From Chaetoderma sp. LZ-2023a (lineage: Eukaryota > Mollusca > Caudofoveata > Chaetodermatida > Chaetodermatidae), in the NCBI GenBank assembly GCA_034401795.1, contig CM067374.1, positions 135,828,635 through 135,892,634 on the forward strand: a stretch of 64,000 nt of DNA, in the 5' to 3' direction. How positions within the stretch are numbered: the first letter of the stretch is position 1; every line of letters begins with the position of its first letter. The notes beneath the pieces are model-generated. The model made no database searches. It had not been told where the DNA came from and worked only from the letters and a program-made list of their open reading frames with translations. Positions 10,378-21,840 of the stretch are shown piece by piece. The translations under genes and the position numbers were made by a program.

Positions 10378-11164
10378 TCATTTTCTGTGTTTATCGCTAC
10401 TCGAGTCTCCTCTATGCCAGTGTCACTTCATGCAATCCCAAAAATGCGGTCCACTACTCTCTCTCTCTCTCTCTAGCAGACTTGATGGATCATCGTGTTG
10501 GATTGCGAATGTTACAAATTATCCAACACTCCTGCGTTTCCATTCTCAGGAGTTTAGCTAGGCACACAGTCATACTACACATTGCAGCAGAGCTGTGTAG
10601 CTGTTGTATATATATGCATGATAGCCTGCCCCGAGAATGTTGTGATACCGTATTTGAATGGCTTGAAATGTTTCTCTTGCCGTTAAAACATTCAAGAATA
10701 TACTATGGAACTACAACCACAGTAGCATTTGCAATCTATGATACGAATGTTGACGTCAAAGAGTACCGTTGCAAACTGTACCCGGTTGCCTTGTCTGCGT
10801 CAAATCCATTTTAGATTCAGCAGTTGTTACTTGTAATATTCTGGAAAATAAACTTGCTCATTTGGCCTAATGGAATACTGATATGTTTTTGTGTTTACGG
10901 GGTTGTCCTTTGGGATTGATGCGGAGGAATGTATACGGTTGCACTACATGTGATTTCCGCCAACCCTGAGAGATGTATTTCCCGTTTGTTTCACATTTGC
11001 GACGTCGTGTCTTTTATGGTTACGTCATGCTCCTGTCGAGAGAGATATCAATACATTGGATATGTTTGCGAGGATTCGTCACCTTTCTTTAAGCCACCTC
11101 CATGCCACATATGCACTGTATCTGCAACCTGGTTGATATGAGGCATGCCACCATTATGCTAAAC
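10378..11164. other. Intergenic stretch, no feature supported
   Basis: Contains a short (CT)n run at 10457-10474. An open frame of 110 codons at 10482-10814 shows no family motif. Nothing else recognised. Confidence 0.5.
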
Positions 11165-11392
11165 TCAGGACGGTATCGTAAACAAAGTTGCATATTCAGT
11201 TTAGCATTTTAGCAATTATGGCGCTCATTTGCTTTGTGGGTAGCCACGAGGCTTATGCTATTTGACTCATGGTAATTCCACACAATCCCTGTTTAAGAGT
11301 AACATCTGAATTAAAGGTGTGTTCCATGCCATGTCGGGAGAGGTACTATAACATCTTAAATTAATTACTCCCATCTGATAGTGCAATCATAA
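11165..11392. repeat. Dispersed repeat, direct copy at ~25065-25275
   Basis: Shares TCGTAAACAAA, TTAGCAATTATGGC, GGCTTATGCTA, GGTAATTCCAC, GGTGTGT and GAGAGGTACTATAACATCT with 25065-25275 in the same order. The copy here abuts a MITE-1 end at 11391; the other abuts a LINE fragment. Confidence 0.75.
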
Positions 11393-11690
11393 TGGACCTT
11401 TCCAATTTATCCATCCATCATCTGACGTCATATGACGTCACAATCGAGTAAGTGACGTGTAGGATGACGTCATAATCATTACGTCATGAATGACTCGATT
11501 TAGTCCGTCTTAAAAGCTTAATATTCCGACACGTTGTACGAATTATATGTGTTTACTATTTAATAAGCATTCTGTCGAATATTTTGAAACTAATTTGACT
11601 GGGCGCCATCACCCAGTCAAATTAGTTTCAAAATATTCGATAAAATCTACCTGTATGGTTTTCTGGAAAACTACAGATGGCAAGGAATAA
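11391..11690. repeat. MITE-1 copy (3' truncated)
   Basis: Begins with the terminal AATGGACCTTTCCA motif, then three perfect TGACGTCA sites within 75 bp (11424-11500), then the internal hairpin TTGAAACTAATTTGACTGGG...CCCAGTCAAATTAGTTTCAA (~11580-11640). It is cut before the GCTAAGCTCCACCC-type end. Confidence 0.8.
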
Positions 11691-11734
11691 TATAATATTC
11701 TTTTACAAAATAAACATTTTTAAAACAATAATAA

Positions 11735-12470
11735 CAACATCACCTATCGCTATCAAAAATAAATTGAAAGCGCTCAACCTGGATAAATGCAATGGCCCGG
11801 ATGAGAACAAGTGGACATAATAAATGAAGCTGTTGAGGCCTCTTGTGTCAACTTAAACCCTTAATGGTCAAGTTGGTAAAAAAATCGACCTCTGAAGTTA
11901 TCTTGAGAAATATCCATTTGCAGGCTAAAAGAATATTTTTTTTAATTTTACTACCGCAATGACTGGCTCGGTACCCGTGGTAAATTGTCAAAAATACTCT
12001 TCTACTACCGCAATGACTGGCTCGGTACCCGTGGTAAATTGTCAAAAATACTCTTCTTGGTCTGCACTGGCTAATCAGAAGTTTGAATTTTCTTGACCAA
12101 TTACACTTTTTATGAATGTCCACATGAAGGATAACAGAAATGTATTTTTGTAAATATTCGTTATAAATTTACAAAAAAAATACTTTTTTGGCTGCAAAAA
12201 TCAAAATTTTCTTGGAAAGTATTGGCAATGAAATGGTTAATTGAAATAAATAGTATTTTGAGCAGTTTAATGCGCTGTTGACACAAGAGGGGTTAAAGAA
12301 ATCAATGCGGCATTGTTTTACAATTCTCTAGACGAAAGCGTTATTATCTGACATCTGGAAATTGACAAATGCATGCTCTATACAAAAAAGCTCTAAACTA
12401 GTCCAAGCGACTATAATCCAATCAGTCTTACATGTACCTTGTGCAACGTTATAGAGTAATTTATAATGAA
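11735..12470 (+). pseudogene. CR1/L2-like reverse transcriptase relic split by a MITE
   Basis: Before the MITE the + strand encodes IKNKLKALNLDKCNGPDE, the N-terminal RT motif (KxPGPDE type). After it the reading resumes with LFYNSLDE, SDIWKLTNACSI and SDYNPISLTCTLCNVIE, the next conserved RT blocks. All lie in degraded frames with stops. The 452 bp MITE-2 at 11839-12290 sits exactly between the two halves, so it inserted into an existing LINE. Confidence 0.65.
11839..12290. repeat. MITE-2 copy with terminal repeats, inside a LINE relic
   Basis: Ends are CCTCTTGTGTCAAC (11839-11852) and GTTGACACAAGAGG (12277-12290), a perfect 14 bp inverted repeat. The body has the ACTGGCTCGGTACC-type segment common to this family and a 54 bp perfect tandem duplication (11951-12057). 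No coding capacity is evident. Confidence 0.75.
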
Positions 12471-12635
12471 CGGCAACGAAAATATATGGAAACTGGTCTT
12501 CGGAATTCGCATAAAAATGTGTATTCGAATATTCACGAACGAATCACCGAACTATTCAAATGTTTCCGACTAACATAGCCATGAATAACCATAAGAAGTT
12601 TCTGGGCGAAAGGTAATGCCTATGATTCCAGATCT

Positions 12636-15600
12636 TCATCCTCTACATGTGTATTTACAGCTATTGTCATGGTATGCCTGGAAGTATCTGATCGGGGCGT
12701 CATATTTATAGACAATTTCTTGATATTTCCACTGTCTGTCTGGACGCTTTTCAACGGTCTTCAAAGTAGATGCATTCACATCCTCTGGCTGGCAGACTAT
12801 TTCAGGGCTCAGTTGCTCGAATGGTGAAGCTGTTCTGTCGCAATCTAGTCTTCGCTCTCCTCTTGAATACCTTCAAGCTATGGCTTTGTGTGACAGACTC
12901 CGTAAGTGGTATCTCTAGGCTGGTTTCTATGTTGAGTATTTTTAGTATTTCCACCATTCCTCTCCGCAATCTTCGCTAGGCTAATGTAGGGAGCGTCAGT
13001 ATTTCAACCTCTCCGCAATCTTCGCTAGGCTAATGTAGGGAGCGTCAGTATTTCCACCTCTCCGCAATCTTCGCTAGGCTAATGTAGGGAGCGTCAGTAT
13101 TTCCACCTCTCCGCAATCTTCGCTATGCTAATGTAGGGAGCGTCAGTATTTCCACCTCTCCGCAATCTTCGCTAGGCTAATGTAGGGAGCGTCAGTATTT
13201 CCACCTCTCCGCAATCTTCGCTAGGCTAATGTAGGGAGCGTCAGTATTTCCACCATTCCTCTCCGCAATCTTCGCTAGGCTAATGTAGGGAGCGTCAGTA
13301 TTTCCACCATTCCTCTCCGCAATCTTCGCTAGGCTAATGTAGGGAGCGTCAGTATTTCCACCATTCCTCTCCGCAATCTTCGCTAGGCTAATGTAGGGAG
13401 CGTCAGTATTTCCACCATTCCTCTCCGCAATCTTCGCTAGGCTAATGTAGGGAGCGTCAGTATTTCCACCATTCCTCTCCGCAATCTTCGCTAGGCTAAT
13501 GTAGGGAGCGTCAGTATTTCCACCATTCCTCTCCGCAATCTTCGCTAGGCTAATGTAGGGAGCGTCAGTATTTCCACCATTCCTCTCCGCAATCTTCGCT
13601 AGGCTAATGTAGGGAGCGTCAGTATTTCCACCATTCCTCTCCGCAATCTTCGCTAGGCTAATGTAGGGAGCGTCAGTATTTCCACCATTCCTCTCCGCAA
13701 TCTTCGCTAAGCTAATGTAGGGAGCGTCAGTATTTCCACCATTCCTCTCCGCAATCTTCGCTAGGCTAATGTAGGGAGCGTCAGTATTTCCACCATTCCT
13801 CTCCGCAATCTTCGCTAGGCTAATGTAGGGAGCGTCAGTATTTCCACCATTCGTCTCCGCAATCTTCGCTAGGCTAATGTAGGGAGCGTCAGTATTTCCA
13901 CCATTCCTCTCCGCAATCTTCGCTAGGCTAATGTAGGGAGCGTCAGTATTTCCACCATTCCTCTCCGCAATCTTCGCTAGGCTAATGTAGGGAGCGTCAG
14001 TATTTCCACCATTCGTCTCCGCAATCTTCGCTAGGCTAATGTAGGGAGCGTCAGTATTTCCACCATTCCTCTCCGCAATCTTCGCTAGGCTAATGTAGGG
14101 AGCGTCAGTATTTCCACCATTCCTCTCCACAATCTTCGCTAGGCTAATGTAGGGAGCGTCAGTATTTCCACCATTCCTCTCCGCAATCTTCGCTAGGCTA
14201 ATGTAGGGAGCGTCAGTATTTCCACCATTCCTCTCCGCAATCTTCGCTAGGCTAATGTAGGGAGCGTCAGTATTTCCACCATTCGTCCCCGCAATCTTCG
14301 CTAGGCTAATGTAGGGAGCGTCAGTATTTCCACCATTCCTCTCCGCAATCTTCGCTAGGCTAATGTAGGGAGCGTCAGTATTTCCACCATTCGTCTCCGC
14401 AATCTTCGCTAGGCTAATGTAGGGAGCGTCAGTATTTCCACCATTCCTCTCCGCAATCTTCGCTAGGCTAATGTAGGGAGCGTCAGTATTTCCACCATTC
14501 CTCTCCGCAATCTTCGCTAGGCTAATGTAGGGAGCGTCAGTATTTCCACCATTCGTCTCCGCAATCTTCGCTAGGCTAATGTAGGGAGCGTCAGTATTTC
14601 CACCATTCCTCTCCGCAATCTTCGCTAGGCTAATGTAGGGAGCGTCAGTATTTCCACCATTCCTCTCCGCAATGTTCGCTAGGCTAATGTAGAGAGCGTC
14701 AGTATTTCCACCATTCGTCTCCGCAATCTTCGCTAGGCTAATGTAGGGAGCGTCAGTATTTCCACCATTCGTCTCCGCAATCCTCGCTAGGCTAATGTAG
14801 GGAGCGTCAGTATTTCCACCATTCCTCTCCGCAATCTTCGCTAGGCTAATGTAGGGAGCGTCAGTATTTCCACCTCTCCGCAATCTTCGCTAGGCTAATG
14901 TAGGGAGCATCAGTATTTGCACCATTCCTCTCCGCAATCTTCGCTAGGCTAATGTAGGGAGCGTCAGTATTTCCACCATTCCTCTCCGCAATCTTCGCTA
15001 GGCTAATGTAGGGAGCGTCAGTATTTCCACCATTCCTCTCCGCAATCTTCGCTAGGCTAATGTAGGGAGCGTCAGTATTTCCACCATTCCTCTCCGCAAT
15101 CTTCGCTAGGCTAATGTAGGGAGCGTCAGTATTTCCACCATTCCTCTCCGCAATCTTCGCTAGGCTAATGTAGGGAGCGTCAGTATTTCCACCATTCCTC
15201 TCCGCAATCTTCGCTAGGCTAATGTAGGGAGCGTCAGTATTTCCACCATTCGTCTCCGCAATCTTCGCTAGGCTAATGTAGGGAGCGTCAGTATTTCCAC
15301 CATTCCTCTCCGCAATCTTCGCTAGGCTAATGTAGGGAGCGTCAGTATTTCCACCATTCCTCTCCGCAATCTTCGCTAGGCTAATGTAGGGAGCGTCAGT
15401 ATTTCCACCATTCCTCTCCGCAATCTTCGCTAGGCTAATGTAGGGAGCGTCAGTATTTCCACCTCTCCGCAATCTTCGCTAGGCTAATGTAGGGAGCGTC
15501 AGTATTTCCACCATTCGTCTCCGCAATCTTCGCTAGGCTAATGTAGGGAGCGTCAGTATTTCCACCATTCGTCTCCGCAATCTTCGCTAGGCTAATGTAG

Positions 15601-16735
15601 GGAGCGTCAATATTTCCACCATTCCTCTCCGCAATCTTCGCTAGGCTAATGTAGGGAGCGTCAGTATTTCCACCATTCCTCTCCGCAATCTTCGCTAGGC
15701 TAATGTAGGGAGCGTCAGTATTTCCACCATTCCTCTCCGCAATCTTCGCTAGGCTAATGTAGGGAGCGTCAGTATTTCCACCTCTCCGCAATCTTCGCTA
15801 GGCTAATGTAGGGAGCGTCAGTATTTGCAGTCGCTCTTCTTATCATAGGTCTTTAACGCCTGGAACCAGTTTTTTTGCTCTTCTCTAAAGTAGTTACATC
15901 GTTTTTGCGGAGCGGATTCCAGACAGAATTTACATACTCTAAATGAGGTCTAACATGTACCTTGTACAGCCATCTGAATGTGTCTTCGTTAATAAATGTG
16001 AATGGCATTTGGACATCCCCATTTAATTATGTTTCTTTATTCTCCCTTTCGTTTAAATGGTCTTCAAATGAGAATTTGCTGTCAATGTTGACTCCGAAGT
16101 CTTTGAGTTGTTCGCTATTACTCTCTGTCTCCGCCTGAGCAGGAATGCCTTTGTCCACTTGTGTACTCTCTCAGTTATGCCGAATCCGCTAAGCTTTTTC
16201 AGGCGCCTTGTGTGCGGTACTCTAAATAGATCACATGAATATTATCTCCGTCATCAAGGTTATCAGTCCATTTCTTCGTCCTGAGGTTTTAGTAGCTGCA
16301 GTGTCGTCGATCTCCGTGCAATGAACTCACACTGTATGTCGCTAAATAAGTGGTTTCTCTTCATGTGGTCTCTGACCATTGTTTCTAGCTGCTTATATAA
16401 GACGCATTTTAGGTTTACTGTTCTGTAGTTGCTTGCCAATTTTCTGGACCCCTTCCTGAAAATTGCTGTTATTTTAGCTGTTTTCCATTCTTCTGGAATC
16501 TTTCCGCAGTCCAATGATGTATTAAAGATTTTCCAGTGATTTGCTCAAGACGTCTGTCATCTCTTTCAGCACTCTAGGATGGACTTCGTCTGGCCTCGGT
16601 GACGTGTCTATTTTCAGCTTCTTGAATTTCTTAGCCACCACGTCCATGGTTACATGGATACTCTCGAGCGGTTGATCATAGTCCTGTGTTGATACTTCAG
16701 GGCCTCTGCTTAATACTGCTTGATAGAAATTAAAT
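12636..16735 (-). pseudogene. CR1/L2-like LINE ORF2 relic carrying a giant minisatellite
   Basis: On the minus strand, starting near 16735, conserved RT blocks appear in order: VVAKKFKKLKIDTSPRPDEV, GKIPEEWKTAKITAIF, NYRTVNLKCVLYKQLE (16514-16263), then NSEQLKDFGVNIDSKFSFED (~16070) and VRPHLEYVNSVWNPL (~15910). The array at 12945-15826 follows. Coding-like sequence resumes beyond it with GMVEILKIL, HSLKVFKRRAKTRLRQNSFT and WNSLPA-type motifs, ending in TGA at 12636-12638. Frameshifts and stops are frequent. Clade naming rests on motif style and is tentative. Confidence 0.8.
12945..15826. repeat. 54 bp minisatellite, about 53-54 units, derived from LINE coding sequence
   Basis: Near-identical 54 bp units with about nine 49 bp variants that lack five bases (ATTCC on the + strand). 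The 49 bp units cluster at the left end (about 12.96-13.24 kb) and occur singly near 14870, 15465 and 15780. On the minus strand one frame reads the 18-residue repeat GGNTDAPYISLAKIAERN. The ancestral LINE frame reads ILTLPTLA*RRLRRGMVE, a mutated form of the conserved LPTLKYRRLRGDIIE motif that is intact in another LINE tail at ~62800. An E-to-T variant recurs often every third unit (162 bp), giving partial higher-order structure. Confidence 0.95.
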
Positions 16736-17691
16736 CTCGGCGGTGAATGTGTAAAACTGGGAATGTTTTGTTGGGAACACTACGATTGACACATTGACAC
16801 CATAGGGTCGGATGAGTGTTAGACACTTACCAAGTTTTTAGTGATTCAATTAAAAGCTGTACGAAAACACACAGTTTAAATATTGCTATCATATATTTCC
16901 TATGGAAAACACCTTGGGTAAAGAAAAAGAGATTTCTCGGAAACCATTGGAAGATCCATTATAAAATTGATACCTAATCAAGTAAATATAGCACCTAGAA
17001 GTTGTTCAAGTTTCCAGGCGATCTGAGGAAGAAAAGATCGATTCCAACACAGGCAAATTGTGTGTGGAGCTTATCTAGAGATGGGCGTGGCATAAAGCTG
17101 GATTCATCCATTAGTGGATTTCTGTTTGGGCACTAACATGTGCCATACAGTATGTTCTAATATTACCAGTGCTGATAAAGGGGAATTCATTTCTGCTAAA
17201 ATTGAAACCTTGTAACCCTGCTTACTGGGCTGATGCTGGCCCGATATCGGGCCAATACTGAACGTATCGGCCTGGTATCGGCCCAGTAAGCTGCGTTATC
17301 TGGGACGCTTGATATCATACAGGGTGGCCTTGACACTAAGAGATGACCTTTACCATTTAAACCGAAAGTCAACCTTCTTCATTGGGATACAAAAAAATCT
17401 ATGGTCGTCCTCAAAGGAATAACATTGACCCTACAGGGGTGACCTTGGTGTTAACGGGTGCTATCGGATCACTTCTAATATATCCAATGAACCTTTCAGG
17501 TCAATGAGAGCTTGTTACTGGCAAAAACTTTGACCCTAAAGGGTAACCTTGACCTTTTGTTCCAAAATCAACAGACATCTTCTGGAGCCAAGGGAACCAC
17601 CCATCAAACGCATAGTGGTGATCGCATAACGACTTGTAGGTATAGCATCTATACAGCAGATTCCCATACATTCCCTGGATATCGAGAAAAA
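16736..17691. other. No gene; one compact palindrome
   Basis: Apart from the nested palindrome at 17220-17291 and phrases such as GACCTTGACC...TTGACCCTA repeated loosely between 17330 and 17560, no feature is supported. Confidence 0.5.
17220..17291. repeat. Nested palindrome, GGCCCGATATCGGGCC
   Basis: Outer arms GCTTACTGGGC (17220-17230) and GCCCAGTAAGC (17281-17291) pair perfectly. Inside is the perfect 16 bp palindrome GGCCCGATATCGGGCC (17238-17253). It resembles a very short foldback element. Confidence 0.75.
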
Positions 17692-18094
17692 CATTGGATG
17701 GATCCAACTCATGAATCCATTTCCTCAGTCACTCATAAGACGTCATAATCAACTACGTGACGTGTAGGCCGACGTCATAATCATTACGTCATGAATGACT
17801 CGATTTGGGCCGTCTTAAACGCTTAATAGTCCGTCAGGTTGTATGTTGCATGTCTTTACTATTTAATAAATATACTGTTGAATATTTTGAAACTAATTCT
17901 ACTAGGCGCTGTTGCTGCAACAGCACCCAGTTAAATTAGTTTCAAAATATTCCACAGCTTACATGTACGGTTCTCTGGAAATTGATAGTCAGGGAGTTCA
18001 GGGGGTGGATCGATGCCAACACGAGCGAACGTGGGTGGAGCTTAACTAGGGATGGACGTGGCATAGCTAAAACTGCAACCATCCATTGCACCAG
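17692..18094. repeat. MITE-1 copy
   Basis: Contains GACGTCATAATC sites, ACGTCATGAATGACTCGAT, the internal hairpin around GCGCTGTTGCTGCAACAGCACCC, then GATCGATGCCAACACGAGCG and GTGGAGCTTAACTAGGGATGG, ending AAAACTGCAACCATCCATT. Confidence 0.8.
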
Positions 18095-19292
18095 AAAGCC
18101 TAACTGATTGACCGTAACAAACAGTACAATGACGTCTGACCCAACACAGATCACCGATAGGCAAATGGTCCAGAAATAACCAAAGTTCAAAGCTTGAAAA
18201 TGTAGATAATTTTTACCAAATCACCAGCACTATGTTGTATAGTAGATTTAAGCACCATATAAAAATCAACTCTGTACAAGTTTTATTTAAAGTGAATGCG
18301 TCTTTATTGAGTAACTAGGTGGGGTTTTTTTAAACCGTAAAGTGATGCTAATCTCATCTCGAATGTTGTATTGTAACGATAAATTATGGTTTATAGATTC
18401 CATATCATTCACATCCTGTCACATTCCCTGATCTGTATCACAATTATCTGCTTTGTAATATCGCGTAAATGTTGAACAGTGATCGCCACCATTGTGTCTC
18501 CTCAAGCGATAGTGTGTGACGTCATGCAAGTGCCAATGCATTACATTCTTTATTATATAATACTTATCCCGTTGACTATTTTGAAACTAATTTGACCTAT
18601 GGCAGGAACAACTTCCAGTCATATTAGTTTAAAATATTCAACAGCTTACCTGTATGATTGCTTTTATACGAAATTGTCAAACTATGTCTGGCACCTCTAT
18701 GACCAAGCGTATAGGCCTACCAAGGCGGATAAGCTAGGGTTTTTTTCTGATTGGTTGAAAAGTAAATCATGACAGCCATGATAGGGTGTAGAGATGTACC
18801 AACATTTAGATACTAAATCCTGAATATTCTTTACAGGCAGGATAAAATGCTTAAAACTACCTGCATAGTTTATGAGTGGCATGTTAGATCACCTGAATAT
18901 CAATCGAGAGCTGATGTTAGTTGTCCTTTAACGGCAGAATAAACTTGACCCGGATGCAAATAAACACTAGAATAACCAACGTCCTGTCCTAATAAAAATA
19001 TGGGGAAAAATATGTACTGTTTTTGTTTTGGACACGTGTAAACTTATTTATTAGCTGTACTGTAGTAGTATATTTACGATTAACGATATTCTAAATAAAT
19101 ATGCACAAGTAGCTGAAAGGCAAGATTGTCCTACCCTCAAACAATTTATCCCACACACCCATAGGAGAGGTTCCCTGCCATCTCTGCCTGTCGAAACCGA
19201 ACCCCCAATGCTACAATATTGTGAGACCACGCCGTGTTCCCACTAGAGAGCTAAGCCGAAGTAAGTCCATTCGATCACAAAGTTTCGGTTTA

Positions 19293-19297
<5 letters not shown>
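18095..19297. other. Non-coding stretch with a MITE-1 hairpin remnant
   Basis: A degenerate MITE-1 hairpin (TTGAAACTAATTTGACC...AGTCATATTAGTTT) lies at about 18570-18650. The phrase ATCATGACAGCCATGATAGGGTG at 18767 recurs beside the (TA)n at 23010. No gene seen. Confidence 0.5.
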
Positions 19298-19387
<90 letters not shown>

Positions 19388-19394
19388 TATATAT
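19298..19394. repeat. (TA)n microsatellite
   Basis: About 97 bp of nearly pure TA with one AATA interruption near 19380. Poly-(Tyr-Ile) reading frames here are artefacts. Confidence 0.95.
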
Positions 19395-21269
19395 AAGCGT
19401 TCACACGTACACACGTTATAACAAGTAATCGAATATTTGCGTACGACCGGACTTAACCGCAGACCTACTTCGAAATACTCCTCTAGTTTGAACACAACTT
19501 AAAGTTCCACTGGGGGATTTTATGCATCTGACGTAAAGTACTAATTTTCCGCATTAATTTGAGACCAAGAGCACAATTTTATGCCAATAAATAAAAAAGA
19601 TATCCTCAATTTAAATTGCTAAAGTAACCAGTAGATAGAGGCGCCATTTTGGACAAGCAGCTGACGTCACCGACACACCTACTCTGCCTGCCCTATCAAG
19701 GATAGCCGTAACCAGGGGAGGTAAATCTTGCATTTCGTGCATAATTAGCGTACTGGCTAAACAACTGACCCTTTGCCAGTGTTTGGAGGAAATTAAAGTG
19801 CAATTAGTGTCCCGATGATCGCGCCAGTCATTGTAGTGCTAAATTGTCAAAAATTGTTTTCCTATGGGCAATGTCTATTTTTTTAAAACATTGAAGGGTT
19901 ATGCCAGGAACGTGTTTGCGATCAACCAGCTACAACAAATTCTAAAATATGTTAGTTGAATAAATGTTGAATGTAATTTCTCTGAAAGCTGTTGCTATTG
20001 CAACTTCTGCTTCCAGTCAAATTCCAGTTTCAAAATATTCAACAGGCAGTAATTATGGGTCAACATTAAAAAATTTGGGATCAATTAGTTAACCCTTTCA
20101 AGGACAGAAAAGCAGAAAGCTTAAAATTTACCCTGCATAGGCCTATTGTGTGAAACTAATTAGTTTGGAAGCTACTGCAACATAATTCCAGGAAAATTTA
20201 ATTCAGAATATTCAACACTGCATAGTTATTTTAAAATTGGGAGTAAACGTTGTAAATGATTAATAACGGTGGATTTCAATAGTGTGAAAGCACTAAACTA
20301 CTAATTATGTCTAGCGTACAGTTGTCATTATTTACTAGCTGTCACCTACTATCGTCTACGAAGTAAGCCGCTAAGCGGTTGCCTATAATTGACCGACCGG
20401 GCAATCAGCGACATCGTTTCATTTTGGTTGCAAATCCCGTTTTACAATTGATGCAAGCAAATTCGACGTTAATTGTCGAGTTTGATTCTGTTATATTAAA
20501 ATTAAGTACCGCGCCTTTTGTTTTGAAATGCATGACACATTATTTTAAAATTATACAAACTATATGCTCTAAACTTGTGTCTTCCAAATTTAAATGTGGA
20601 AGATATCCATCCAGTGCCGATGTTATGAAGCCATCTTTCAGTTAGCCCCTTTTCATACGGATGCTTCTGTGGATCGGTATCTGAAAATGTGAATTTCCGT
20701 ACCCTTTCCATGATCGTTTCTATTACTGCAAGCCCATGCTTGACATGCGGACATGATGCGATTTAACCATTTCACGCCAGCAATGGCCTCTGCAATCGTC
20801 AAGTTGATGACGCAGGTCAAAAGAAGGCTATTTTGAGAATTTACAACTAAAACGACTGTCTCAGTAACCGAACCAGCCATTCCAGTGGTCAATTTTCTAA
20901 AATAGTCTTCGCTTGGCCTGCAAATGGCCATTCAATAAGGAAATATTATGATTTTCCTGACATAATTTGGTCATTAAAGGGTTAATTAATATTCGGCCGT
21001 CATAACGCGAAGTAAACAGGTAAATCTAAAAGCGCTGGCGATATTTTGCTAGTGTGTCGTTGAAGTCATAATCTCGCGGTTTCTCGCTCTCGTTGCGAGA
21101 AAATGGATGCGCCCAGGAGTCACGTTTTCGAGCGTTTTGGGCATATTCATTTTATTATTTCTCGGCAATGGAACAGTGTATTTTATATTTTTTTGCGGCA
21201 ACTATTTCGGATTATAGTATATTTTTAGTTGACTTATTCCCGATTTTCACTGGAATTTCCCTTTAAGCA
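19395..21269. other. Non-coding stretch with MITE fragments
   Basis: A partial MITE-1 hairpin is at about 19965-20055 (GTTGAATGTAATTTC...CAGTTTCAAAATATTCAAC). A partial MITE-2 core is at about 20830-20935 (GACTGTCTCAGTAACCGAACCAGCCATTCC). No gene is supported. Confidence 0.5.
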
Positions 21270-21840
21270 GGCATTCGTATCTCGCGAGATCTCCTTCGAT
21301 TCGAGATCGAGAAAAGTATCGATTTCGTAGCGTAGCGATTTCCACCAGAATATGGTGGTAGAGAGAATTGAAACTTAAAAGGACAAGAGCGCCACTCGCC
21401 TCATACCAGACAATATTAATTCACGTAAAATGAGATGGTATAAGGCCTATAGTAGTCTGTATGACAAGTAGGTAACAGAAAAATAGTCCCTCTGAATTCG
21501 TCGTAAAATTCAAATCTGTCGCAGGTCTGTCGCACACAAAATGAGGTCAAGAATTTGCTGACGTTGCGTGGATACTGATATCACACGAACCACTGGGTGG
21601 ATCAAGTCAATTTTAAGGCCTGTATTAAGCTAGTGATACAGAGGTTAAGATGATACAGAAATCAACACGATCCATAGTGTTCCTTTTACAGTCCGCTACG
21701 GAGATGGGCTGGGTCCCGATGTCTGGTCGCCGAAGTGGAGTCTGTGTAACAGTCTAGTCATTGTGATGACGTAATAAGATGGCCGGTCAATACATTAGAG
21801 GTGTATTCGCGTAGAAGCCACGCCTCTATTTTTAGATTGC
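21270..21840. repeat. Dispersed repeat, direct copy at ~31680-31950
   Basis: Shares TCTCGCGAGATCTCC/CGATTCGAGATCGAGAAA, CTTTTACAGTC(C/T)GC(T/G)ACGGAGAT, GGTCCC and CATTAGAGGTGTA with 31680-31950. About 270 bp extra is present in this copy. A shorter inverted piece lies near 34275-34345. Confidence 0.7.

Noticed and set aside
10482-10814. ORF of 110 codons
   Set aside because: No domain, no splice or regulatory context, and of a length expected by chance in this much sequence.
13192-15791. Long repetitive open frames (563, 203 and 113 codons) as genes
   Set aside because: They are a by-product of 54 bp tandem repeats inside a LINE; the frames start and end at 49 bp variant units, and no promoter or other coding sign is present.
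12945-15826. CRISPR-like array
   Set aside because: Units are contiguous with no unique spacers and the context is eukaryotic.
17512-17748. ORF of 78 codons
   Set aside because: Its last third lies in a MITE-1 copy; nothing supports it as a gene.
19221-19495. Tyr-Ile repeat ORFs on both strands
   Set aside because: They only translate the (TA)n tract. The same applies to 22690-23165.
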